NCBI GenBank assembly: GCA_035380245.1
Contig: DAOSXA010000001.1
Span: 1,327,057-1,391,056, forward strand
Direction of reading: 5' to 3'
Length of the DNA: 64,000 bases
Origin: Candidatus Zixiibacteriota bacterium
GTDB taxonomy: Bacteria; Zixibacteria; MSB-5A5; GN15; FEB-12
The position numbers were made by a program, and so were the translations under genes. How positions within the stretch are numbered: position 1 is the first letter of the stretch; each line of letters begins with the position of its first letter. The notes below the pieces were generated by a model. The model saw only the letters and a program-made list of their open reading frames with translations. It was not told the origin of the DNA and did no database searches. This document shows positions 35,498 through 43,340 of this stretch, piece after piece.

Positions 35498-36910
35498 TTA
35501 GTCTATTCTCTCCCGCTCGGCCGCTGCCTCGCGTGCCTTCTCCAGCTCCAACTCCGCCTCGAGCGCTTTGAGTCGAGCCTCTTTGGCCTTCAACTCGTAA
35601 TAGCGCAAATCGGTCACATAGCCGGTCTGAACCTCGCCCGTTTCGTCGGTGAAAGATACCGCTGTCGCCTCCGGGTCTTCGCCCGGATTGGAGGCCACGG
35701 TGAGCACCGATCCGTAGGATGTTGGGATGTAGATCGCCGTTATTCGGTAGCGGCCGCAGGTAACATTGCCTTCGACTTCAGGCGCCGTTCGCTTGGCCCG
35801 AAGGTAGTACGTGTGTGCGCCGGCGGCTTCCTCGTAGACGACTCCGTCTACCATTACGGGAATCGTGGTGTAGTAGCCCGCGGCAGTGGTAGCATCCGCG
35901 TACACGTACAATGAGTTCTGGATATAAGTGGTCTCCTCGGTGTTGTCGACTACCTGCACGTAAGCACCGGTGGGTGTACTTACTCGGAATGAAACGTACG
36001 TGCATCCGAGGAGATAGACATATCCCGGTCCGGGCAAAGTAATCTCTACCGATTCGAGGGTGGAGTAGGTATTCTCGAGGTTTGTTCCTACGACGGTAGC
36101 GTTCCCTTCGCGTGCAATTCCCGGCTCGTTGAACATTTCATCCGAGTTCACGGAGCTTTCGGGGAGGATCGCCGCGTTGTCGCCGGTCGAACCTCCATCC
36201 AGTTCAACCGTCGTTGCACCATCCGAGTCGGCGAGGCGCAAGAGCCCTCCCAGACTGTATCGGGAATCGAGGCTGGCTGTTTTTGTCCCATCGTGCTGGT
36301 GCAGATAGAGAGAGCCGTAGCTGGTGCCGAACAGAATGGAAGACATGTGTCCGGAATTGAATAAATACAGGTTGGCGGCATCGTCGGTCAGTTCGAGTCT
36401 GCCCGCTGTCTGGCCGCCTTCCATCTGGAAGGACAGTTCATCTTTGAGGGTATCCCCGTCGGCCCGGAGATACGGATCTCCGGCTACTTCATAGGCTGTG
36501 TCGGCGAACAACGATTGGAACGAAAAACCGACGCTGGTGATCCGCTGGCGCGGTTCGAGATTGCCGTACCCCCCAACATAGACGTTCAGAAAAAGATCGG
36601 TGTTCTTGACGAAGATGTCGGAAGTCAGCGAGGAGTGTGTCCCGAGCGCATAGTTAAACAGACCGTTCACTACCTCAACTTTGCACAGATTGCTTGTCCA
36701 GATCAAATCCGACGGACTGGTCGAAGTCGAATCGTTCCAGAGGCTGAACTCCATTTCATATATATCATCCGCGACCGGCTGATCATTATCGTCAGCCAGT
36801 CGACCCTGATAGTTCACCAACAACGGAATGTCGGCCAACGCTATGCTCGTTATCAGGAAAGCGGCAATGACTATCAAGATGCCACGATATATCTGGCTAC
36901 GTTGCTCCAT
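35498..36910 (-). CDS. Exported YQGRL-domain protein with C-terminal coiled coil, paralogue 1
   Basis: About 470 residues. ATG 36910 has GAGGAG six bases upstream and begins a signal peptide cleaved after ALA. The N-terminal domain starts DIPLLVNYQGRLADDNDQPV and continues to about residue 140; I know it from many exported FCB-group proteins, without a proven function. A middle part lists repeated beta-strands (e.g. SSILFGTSYGSLYLHQHDGT). The last 40 residues are a charged coiled coil (ELKAKEARLKALEAELELEK). The gene is a tandem duplicate of the next one upstream, with terminator duplicated too. I assign no function. Confidence 0.75.
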   Translation of the reverse strand: MEQRSQIYRGILIVIAAFLITSIALADIPLLVNYQGRLADDNDQPVADDIYEMEFSLWNDSTSTSPSDLIWTSNLCKVEVVNGLFNYALGTHSSLTSDIFVKNTDLFLNVYVGGYGNLEPRQRITSVGFSFQSLFADTAYEVAGDPYLRADGDTLKDELSFQMEGGQTAGRLELTDDAANLYLFNSGHMSSILFGTSYGSLYLHQHDGTKTASLDSRYSLGGLLRLADSDGATTVELDGGSTGDNAAILPESSVNSDEMFNEPGIAREGNATVVGTNLENTYSTLESVEITLPGPGYVYLLGCTYVSFRVSTPTGAYVQVVDNTEETTYIQNSLYVYADATTAAGYYTTIPVMVDGVVYEEAAGAHTYYLRAKRTAPEVEGNVTCGRYRITAIYIPTSYGSVLTVASNPGEDPEATAVSFTDETGEVQTGYVTDLRYYELKAKEARLKALEAELELEKAREAAAERERID

Positions 36911-37087
36911 ACTTATCTCCTCACGGTATATGGGCTTTCCGGTTGGTAAGTGGTGTATCAAATCCAATTTAACGCAAAATGCCGTGAATCAAAGGAAAAT
37001 CGCTTTAATGTAACACTATGCGGATATCGCTCGAGTCCCTGATTAGCCCGGATCGATGGAGCCGATGCCTCCCATTTCACAACGAAA

Positions 37088-37123
37088 AACGCTCGGCGAA
37101 GCGTATATCACTCGCCGAGCGTT
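37088..37123 (-). terminator. Terminator downstream of YQGRL protein 2
   Basis: Twelve-base-pair stem AACGCTCGGCGA / TCGCCGAGCGTT, close in sequence to the hairpin at 35411-35448, consistent with a duplication that included the terminator. Confidence 0.8.
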
Positions 37124-37183
37124 CCGCTATTTTGATTACGACTGCCGACGTCGATTCGGTCAGTCACGTCATGTCGATTGATT

Positions 37184-38587
37184 CTACTCCAGGCGCTCCC
37201 GCTCGGCTGCGGCCTCGCGTGCCTTCTCCAACTCCAACTCCGCTTCGAGCGCTTTGAGTCGAGCCTCTTTGGCCTTCAGCTCGTAATAGCGCAGGTCGGT
37301 CACATAGTCGGTTTGTGGTTGGCCCGTTTCGTCGGTGTAGGATACTGCTGTCGCCTCGGGATCGTCGCCGGGGTAGGAGGATACTGTATACACTGAGCCA
37401 TACGAAGTAGGGAAGTACATCGCCGTCATGCGATAACGCCCCATGTTGATATCTTCGGCAACGGTGTTCGTTCGCTTTGCCTGAAGGTAGTAGGTGTAGG
37501 TGCCAGCAGACGATTCGTAGAAAACTCGATCAACCGAAAACGGAATGGCTGTGGAATATAGGATTGAACTAGAGGGATCGCAGAATACATAGATCGCCTG
37601 ATTCGTTACAGTCGATGTGGCCAGATTGCTAATTTGTATGTATACCCCGGAGAAGACATCGCCGAAAAACGAAATGTACCCACTGCTGGACAGGTAGACA
37701 TAACCCGCCTCGGGCAGGTTGATGACCACGCTGTCGTATGGGGCATAGCTGTCACCCAACTCTTCTGTTGTGGATCCGTTTCTGACGGTGTGTACGATGC
37801 CCGGCTCATTGAACAACTCGTCCGAGTTAACAGAGCTTTCGGGAAGGATCGCTGCGTTGTCGCCGGTCGAACCTCCATCCAACTCAACCGTCGTTGTTCC
37901 GTCCGGGTCGGTAAGGCGCAGAAGTCCTCCCAGGCTGTATCTGGAATCGAGGCTGGCTGTTTTTGTCCCGTTGTGCTGATGGAGATAGAGAGAGCCATAA
38001 CTGGTGCCGAACAGGATGGAGGACATGTGTCCGGAATTGTATAGATACATGTTGGCGGCACTGGAGGTCAGTTCGAGTTTGCCCACATCCTGGCCGCCTT
38101 CTGTCTGGAAATACAGTTCACCTCTGAGAGTATCCCCGTCGGCTCGGAGATACGGATCTCCGGCTATTTCATAGGCTGTGTCGGCAAACAACGACTGGAA
38201 CGAGAATCCGACGCTGGTAATCCGCTGGCGCGGGATGATGTTGCCGTAACCTCCTATGTAAACATTGAGAAACAAATCTGTTCGATCGATAAGCATTTCG
38301 GGAAGTAATTCTGAATTTTCGCCGAGGTTATAACTGAAAAGACCGTTGGTAACTTTAACTTTGACCGTACCGCTGTTCCAGATTACATCCCCATGAGAGG
38401 TCGAAGTCGAATCGTTCCAGAGGCTGAACGCCATTTCATATATATCATCCGTGACCGGCTGATCGTTATCGTCAGCCAGTCGACCCTGGTAGTTCACCAA
38501 CAACGGAATGTCGGCTAGCGCCGTACCGGCTGAGAAAACCACGATAACACAGATCATGGTAATCCGAAATGCCTGGCTCAGCTTCAT
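37184..38587 (-). CDS. Exported YQGRL-domain protein with C-terminal coiled coil, paralogue 2
   Basis: 467 residues, signal peptide cleaved after ALA, then the same YQGRL domain, strand-rich middle and coiled-coil end as paralogue 1. The sequences are nearly identical in the N-terminal third and tail and diverge over roughly residues 290-420, so the variable part could be what differs in function. CAGGAG lies nine bases before the ATG. Expected outside the inner membrane. No catalytic motif is seen. Confidence 0.75.
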   Translation of the reverse strand: MKLSQAFRITMICVIVVFSAGTALADIPLLVNYQGRLADDNDQPVTDDIYEMAFSLWNDSTSTSHGDVIWNSGTVKVKVTNGLFSYNLGENSELLPEMLIDRTDLFLNVYIGGYGNIIPRQRITSVGFSFQSLFADTAYEIAGDPYLRADGDTLRGELYFQTEGGQDVGKLELTSSAANMYLYNSGHMSSILFGTSYGSLYLHQHNGTKTASLDSRYSLGGLLRLTDPDGTTTVELDGGSTGDNAAILPESSVNSDELFNEPGIVHTVRNGSTTEELGDSYAPYDSVVINLPEAGYVYLSSSGYISFFGDVFSGVYIQISNLATSTVTNQAIYVFCDPSSSILYSTAIPFSVDRVFYESSAGTYTYYLQAKRTNTVAEDINMGRYRMTAMYFPTSYGSVYTVSSYPGDDPEATAVSYTDETGQPQTDYVTDLRYYELKAKEARLKALEAELELEKAREAAAERERLE

Positions 38588-38811
38588 TATGTCTTTCTCC
38601 TGAAAAATTAATTACGTGTAGCTATATTTATCGGTATTGGTAGTATTGTATTGAATCTAATTTAGCTGCAATCGCGCGGTATCAAAGACAAATCGCGGTT
38701 TTCCCGGCAGAAAAAAGACATAAAAGGAAGAGTTTTTTGGCAGTCGCTCGGTTATGGTATCGACAGCTAAAAAAGTTAGCGAACTATAACCGTGGAGCGG
38801 TTGGGGAGACG

Positions 38812-39480
38812 TTATAGATGTTCTTCGCCGCCGTAGGTCGGCAGTTTGCGAAGTTCCTTCTCGAATACTTCTACCACACCTGTAACAGCTCCCGGCAGAG
38901 TTTCCGACCGGATATGGCGGCCCGTGTACATATCGTCCCAACGGGTGTTGTATTTTGCCAGAACCGTCAGACGGTCACCGTCAAGATCGTACAGCGACAT
39001 TTCTGCGTAGGTGTCGACTCCATCCATCGAATGTCTGATGGACAGATCCAGGACAACCAGGGCGTCTTCATCGAACAATCCCGCAAATCGTTTCCATGAG
39101 TGATCGGTATATTGTGACCAGTCCGGTTCCTGCTGGCGGAGCCTCGCTTCGACCGAGCCGGTAGAATGAACCGTGAATAATCCCGTCTCGTTGAGTTTTG
39201 AAAACAGCAACGAATCAGCCAAGGCACAGGCCCGGTCGCCGTCGAGTTCGTAATCGGGCATAGTGAGACGCATATAAGCTACCGTCTCCGGGTCATCGGT
39301 GTCATACCCTTCTTCGGGGATAATCACCAAACAGGGCCAAAGCGCTATCGTCTTGATCGAATCGAGAGCGTAGGCGCGAGGCAGATAAACCTGTTTGTGG
39401 ATAGAGCCGCAAGTGCAGAGAGAAAAGCTGATTCCTGTTACCAGCAGCAGCAACAATCGCCTGGGCAACCTTTTCAGCAT
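38812..39480 (-). CDS. Putative exported lipoprotein of unknown function
   Basis: About 222 residues. ATG 39480 has AGAGGAGA three bases upstream and opens a basic, hydrophobic signal sequence ending LCTCGS, a poor but possible lipobox. The body (SIKTIALWPCLVIIPE ... LVVLDLSIRHSMDGVDTYAEMSLYDLDG) resembles the general layout of small outer-membrane assembly lipoproteins with a nucleotide-free alpha/beta fold, but I cannot name a family. It is followed by no clear terminator. Confidence 0.6.
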   Translation of the reverse strand: MLKRLPRRLLLLLVTGISFSLCTCGSIHKQVYLPRAYALDSIKTIALWPCLVIIPEEGYDTDDPETVAYMRLTMPDYELDGDRACALADSLLFSKLNETGLFTVHSTGSVEARLRQQEPDWSQYTDHSWKRFAGLFDEDALVVLDLSIRHSMDGVDTYAEMSLYDLDGDRLTVLAKYNTRWDDMYTGRHIRSETLPGAVTGVVEVFEKELRKLPTYGGEEHL

Positions 39481-39506
39481 TTTTCTCCTCTTATCAAATA
39501 ATTTTG

Positions 39507-39537
39507 ATAGACCGGGATCCTCGTGATCCCGGTCTAT
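39507..39537. repeat. Perfect 13-bp-arm palindrome
   Basis: ATAGACCGGGATC / GATCCCGGTCTAT with a CTCGT loop. The inner GGGATC-N5-GATCCC core is also in the 147-bp tandem repeat at the right edge of the window. It could double as a terminator for the REC-CBS operon. Confidence 0.7.
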
Positions 39538-39567
39538 ACCAATGTGGTGTCGGATTAACGATCGCAA

Positions 39568-39611
39568 CTCATAAGTCAGGTCCGCCTTCGTCTTCGGATC
39601 TGACGACGGGG
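39568..39611 (+). repeat. REP-like hairpin, copy A
   Basis: CATAAG followed by a ten-base-pair stem GTCAGGTCCG / CGGATCTGAC and ACGACGGG. The reverse complement of 60700-60738 has the same order of parts, which marks a small interspersed repeat. Confidence 0.6.
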
Positions 39612-39636
39612 GCTGCCGATTACATCCTCAGAATCG

Positions 39637-40521
39637 CTATAACTCAGCCCCCGCGAGCCGTGCAGTGGCGATGATCAAATCACGACCGCGCAGGATACCT
39701 GCCAGGTTACCTTCGCACACTACCGGAATGTTAATCAGGCGGTGCTCCACCAGCAGGTGGACCGCCTCCATCAACGGTGTGTTGACATCGACGAAGACCT
39801 GTTCCAGGATAAGTCCCTCGATCGTTTTATTCCCGAACAACTTGCTCTGAGCCAGCAACATTCCGGTGAAATAGGTCGCATAGGGGGAATGCCGCAGGGC
39901 GTCCGGAATCAGCAGGGTCAGTAAATCGGAAAAGCGGATCATCCCCAGGAATTTTTCCTTCCGGTCGTATACTAAAGCCGAACGCACCTGGCCGTATATC
40001 GAATCGGGAGGAATCGGTTTGCGATAGGCCTCGGCGATTGCTTTTAACACCGAGGTCAACGGTTCATCGACATACACCTTGGGGTACAACTCCGGCGGCG
40101 CCATTAACTCGGAGATAGTCGGCTCCTTCATCAGGTCGGTCATCTCGCGCGACAGAAGCCCCCGGATACGTTCGCTCAATTGATCGACTTCGACCGGTTT
40201 TTGCAGGAAATCCACGATCTCCAGCCTGATACCGGCCAGAGCGGTGTTGAAATCACCGTGCCCGGTCAGCATGATAACCGGCAGGTCCGCTTCGCTTTTG
40301 CGTATTTCTTTGAGTGTCTCGATTCCGGACAGCCCGGGCATCATCTGATCCAGAATAACGATATCGAACTGATTGGCCTTGATCGTACGGAGACCTGCTT
40401 CGCCGTCCGGTGCTTCACTTACCTCGAAACCGCGCCGCGATAATCCCTGCGATATGGCCCTTCTGAAATCCGCCTCATCGTCGATGATAAGGAGCCGGAT
40501 TTTGGTATCTTCTTTAGTCAT
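39637..40521 (-). CDS. Response regulator receiver fused to tandem CBS domains
   Basis: 294 residues. Receiver domain about 1-125 with intact acidic pair Asp14/15, phospho-acceptor Asp58 (VILDQMMPG), Thr86 and Lys108. From about 140 to the end are two CBS motifs (VDEPLTSVLKAIAE, VVCEGNLAGILRGRDLI), a module that usually binds adenine nucleotides or SAM. There is no DNA-binding or enzymatic output. It is the last gene of the kinase operon, 27 bases after the DASS transporter gene; AAGGAGA precedes its ATG. Likely role is to sense phosphorylation and cell energy together and act on a protein partner, perhaps the transporter. This is inference. Confidence 0.9.
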   Translation of the reverse strand: MTKEDTKIRLLIIDDEADFRRAISQGLSRRGFEVSEAPDGEAGLRTIKANQFDIVILDQMMPGLSGIETLKEIRKSEADLPVIMLTGHGDFNTALAGIRLEIVDFLQKPVEVDQLSERIRGLLSREMTDLMKEPTISELMAPPELYPKVYVDEPLTSVLKAIAEAYRKPIPPDSIYGQVRSALVYDRKEKFLGMIRFSDLLTLLIPDALRHSPYATYFTGMLLAQSKLFGNKTIEGLILEQVFVDVNTPLMEAVHLLVEHRLINIPVVCEGNLAGILRGRDLIIATARLAGAEL

Positions 40522-40548
40522 AATAATTCTCTCCTTAGCATCAGCCGT

Positions 40549-42396
40549 TTAATAGGCTGTGAGACCGCTAAATCCGAGTATACTCCAGTAGAATATACTA
40601 ACCAACAACAGGACGGCGAACGCAATAACCGTACAGATGATGCCCGCTCTCAGGAAATCCTTCGCCGTCAGATAACCGCTCGAATAAACGATTGCATTCG
40701 GCGGCGTGCCTATCACCAGCAAATAAGCCATGGATGAAGCACAAGCCGTGGCCATGCCCATGAACGGAACCAAAGTTGTTCCGGGATTGGAGACCGCCGC
40801 CATGGAGAGGGTGATCGGTCCCACCGAAGCCGCCGCCGGTCCGTCCGCCATCAGGTTGGTCATGAACACCGTCACACCGCTTCCGGCTGCGAGCAAAGCA
40901 GTCCCGGAGGCGATCCCAATCGAGGCCAGCCCTTCCACGATCGAACGTGCGATCCAATAAGCCGCGCCGGTCTGATCGAGCGCCCGACCGAACACGATCG
41001 CCCCGGCGTACAGCCAGACCACGCCCCAGTCGACTTTTTCATGATAGTCGCGCCAGTTGACGATCCCGGTCAGCAGATAAGCCACCGCTCCGGCCACAGC
41101 GATCACACCGATTCCCAGACGGATACCCGTCAGGTCGAGAATCAGGTTTTTCTCGGTGACCCAGCCCAGGAACATCAGGACGAAAATTACCACCGCTATG
41201 ATCTGCTGCCGATTCCATCCGCCCATGTGTTCGATGTCTTTCTTGAGCGCCGTCATCGCCGGTCGCAGGTCGCTGATTTTCGGCTTGAAGACGCGATTGA
41301 GTGTGAACCAGGTAATCGGCATCATCACCAGCACGAACGGCATGCCGTAGATCATCCATTGACCATAACCGATGGAAAGCCCGAACATGTCCTCCATGTA
41401 GGTCATCATGATCACGTTGCGAGCGCCTCCCGACGGTGAACCGAAGCCGCCGATATTGCAGGCCATGGCGATCGTGATCATCAGCAGTTTGGCCAGTTCG
41501 TTGTCTTCCGGATTAGTTTTCGAGAGACTGTTGCTGTAGAGCACGATCCCGATCGGCAGGAAGATCGCCGCCAAAGCATGATCGGAAATGAACGATGCTG
41601 CCGGCGAAATAACCAGGATCATGATCGCCGTCACCCAGGCCACGCTCGGTTTGGCCAGACGTCTGAAGATCATCAGGCAGATGCGTTTATCAACTCCCGT
41701 CTTCACGAACGCGGCCGCGAACATCAAACTGCCCATGATAAACCAGACGGCGTCGGACCAGTAAAGCTGGGCGATCTCGCTACGCCCCACGATTCCCGAA
41801 AAGACCAGGATCAGACCTATACAAAACGCTACCCCCGGAAGCGGCATCGCTTCGGTCATGAAACAGACAACGACGAACGCGACCATGGCGATACAGACGA
41901 GGATATGCTTTGCCCATTCATCGACTCGTTTTTTCTGCTTATCGGTGAGCATGTCATAGCTCAGTTTGTCGTAGCGAAGGGCTCGCGCCTGAGCCAGCAG
42001 CCCGTCAACTTCGGCCTTCTCCATTGCCCCGATAAATTCCTGAAATTTCGAGAAATGGCTTTCATCGAAACTCAGGCCCATGTTCTTGAAATCCTTCGGT
42101 TTTTTCTTGAGCAGTGTCTCTTTCTTTGACGCCCCCTGCATCATTACACCATTCATAGCCTCGACGGTGAACATCTGCCATTGTTCCACGTCCTGGAATG
42201 GTGTGGTAAAAATCTCCTTAGCCAGGAAATCCTCCACACATTCCCGACCTACCGAGTATTCCACGGCCACATCCAGCATGCTGGCCGGAATCGGCAGCAA
42301 CAGAATCACCACGAAAAGGCCAATTGCAATGGAGAAGCGCTTGTAATCGATATATCGATCGTAAGCGCTGATCTTAGCCTTCAGTTTCTCGCCCAT
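40549..42396 (-). CDS. DASS/SLC13-family anion transporter with large N-terminal insertion
   Basis: 615 residues, longer than the usual 450-500. The helix at about 20-42 is followed by an extra hydrophilic, mostly charged segment of about 120 residues (about 45-165), then the normal hydrophobic core. Motif IGTPPNAIVYSSG is typical of the second SNT/PPN-type binding loop of divalent-anion:Na+ symporters; the first loop reads GSPSGGARN and is divergent. Substrates of the family are sulfate, dicarboxylates or citrate; which one cannot be told. The insertion may be a sensor or docking domain. It sits between two receiver proteins in the operon; AGGAG lies nine bases before the ATG. Confidence 0.88.
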   Translation of the reverse strand: MGEKLKAKISAYDRYIDYKRFSIAIGLFVVILLLPIPASMLDVAVEYSVGRECVEDFLAKEIFTTPFQDVEQWQMFTVEAMNGVMMQGASKKETLLKKKPKDFKNMGLSFDESHFSKFQEFIGAMEKAEVDGLLAQARALRYDKLSYDMLTDKQKKRVDEWAKHILVCIAMVAFVVVCFMTEAMPLPGVAFCIGLILVFSGIVGRSEIAQLYWSDAVWFIMGSLMFAAAFVKTGVDKRICLMIFRRLAKPSVAWVTAIMILVISPAASFISDHALAAIFLPIGIVLYSNSLSKTNPEDNELAKLLMITIAMACNIGGFGSPSGGARNVIMMTYMEDMFGLSIGYGQWMIYGMPFVLVMMPITWFTLNRVFKPKISDLRPAMTALKKDIEHMGGWNRQQIIAVVIFVLMFLGWVTEKNLILDLTGIRLGIGVIAVAGAVAYLLTGIVNWRDYHEKVDWGVVWLYAGAIVFGRALDQTGAAYWIARSIVEGLASIGIASGTALLAAGSGVTVFMTNLMADGPAAASVGPITLSMAAVSNPGTTLVPFMGMATACASSMAYLLVIGTPPNAIVYSSGYLTAKDFLRAGIICTVIAFAVLLLVSIFYWSILGFSGLTAY

Positions 42397-42457
42397 GCCT
42401 TATTACTCCTGGTTGAACTCCTCAAATCCCAACATCATTGCCTGATTCGATTCCCGG

Positions 42458-43315
42458 TCAGTCGGTGTACCGCCGACGGATTTCATCGATCAATTCGCGT
42501 TGCTGGGCCTCAATGAACTGCTGCCGTTGCTTATAGAGCCGGCGGATTGTTTCCACCAACTGTCCTATATCCGGCGGTTTCTTGAGATACTCGCTGGCCC
42601 CCAGCTTCACCCCTTCCATTGCGGCCGACACCGAAGGATGCCCCGAGAGGAGAATCACCTGGATACTCGGATGTTTCTCCTTTACCTGCTTCAATACCTC
42701 AATGCCGTCCATCCCCGGCATCTTGACATCCAGTACCATGACATCGACCAGTTCTTCCTGCAACAATTCGAGCGCTCGAGGTCCATTGTCCGCCGTGAGG
42801 CAATGCATCTTACGTCTGCGGAACAGGCGTTGAAGCGAATCCAGTAGCTCTGTTTCGTCGTCGACCAGCAACACACTGATCCCTTCGGCGTCGCCGCCGG
42901 CGTTGTCGTCTTTGTCTTCGACCACGTTATTCTGTGCGGCCTTTTCGACTGCCTTGAGAATCTTCTGCGCCAGTTCTTCCATCTCGACCGGTTTGGCGAG
43001 ATAGTCGGCGATACCCTGCTTCGAGGTATCGAACGCATCGTTGACCGAGGGATGCCCGGTTAAAATTATTACCGGAAGGCTCGGGAAACGATTGTTGATC
43101 TGGCTGAACACCTCGAGGCCGTCGATGTCAGGCATTTTAACGTCCAGCACGACCACGTCGAACGTCTGTTGCGCTAGTTTATCCAGCGCCGTTACGCCGT
43201 TGGGCGCGACGGTGACGTTGAATCCGCGCCGGGTCAGTGCCTGCGACGTCGCCAGGAGAAACTCCTCCTCGTCGTCGACCAGCAGCAGTTGCACCGGCTG
43301 TTTGTTTGAATTCAT
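42458..43315 (-). CDS. Double-receiver protein without output domain (REC-REC)
   Basis: About 285 residues. Receiver 1 has Asp14/15, acceptor Asp58, Thr86 and Lys108; receiver 2 has Asp152/153, acceptor Asp196, Ser224 and Lys246. Both look fully functional (each with VLDVKMP). They are joined by an acidic linker (about 125-147), and a short helix follows. No DNA-binding or enzymatic domain exists, so it should relay phosphate or bind a partner. I choose ATG 43315 with GGAG ten bases upstream. It follows the kinase gene by 25 bp, which is probably its phosphate source. Confidence 0.92.
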   Translation of the reverse strand: MNSNKQPVQLLLVDDEEEFLLATSQALTRRGFNVTVAPNGVTALDKLAQQTFDVVVLDVKMPDIDGLEVFSQINNRFPSLPVIILTGHPSVNDAFDTSKQGIADYLAKPVEMEELAQKILKAVEKAAQNNVVEDKDDNAGGDAEGISVLLVDDETELLDSLQRLFRRRKMHCLTADNGPRALELLQEELVDVMVLDVKMPGMDGIEVLKQVKEKHPSIQVILLSGHPSVSAAMEGVKLGASEYLKKPPDIGQLVETIRRLYKQRQQFIEAQQRELIDEIRRRYTD

Positions 43316-43340
43316 GCTATCTATTCTCCAACTTGTTGGT

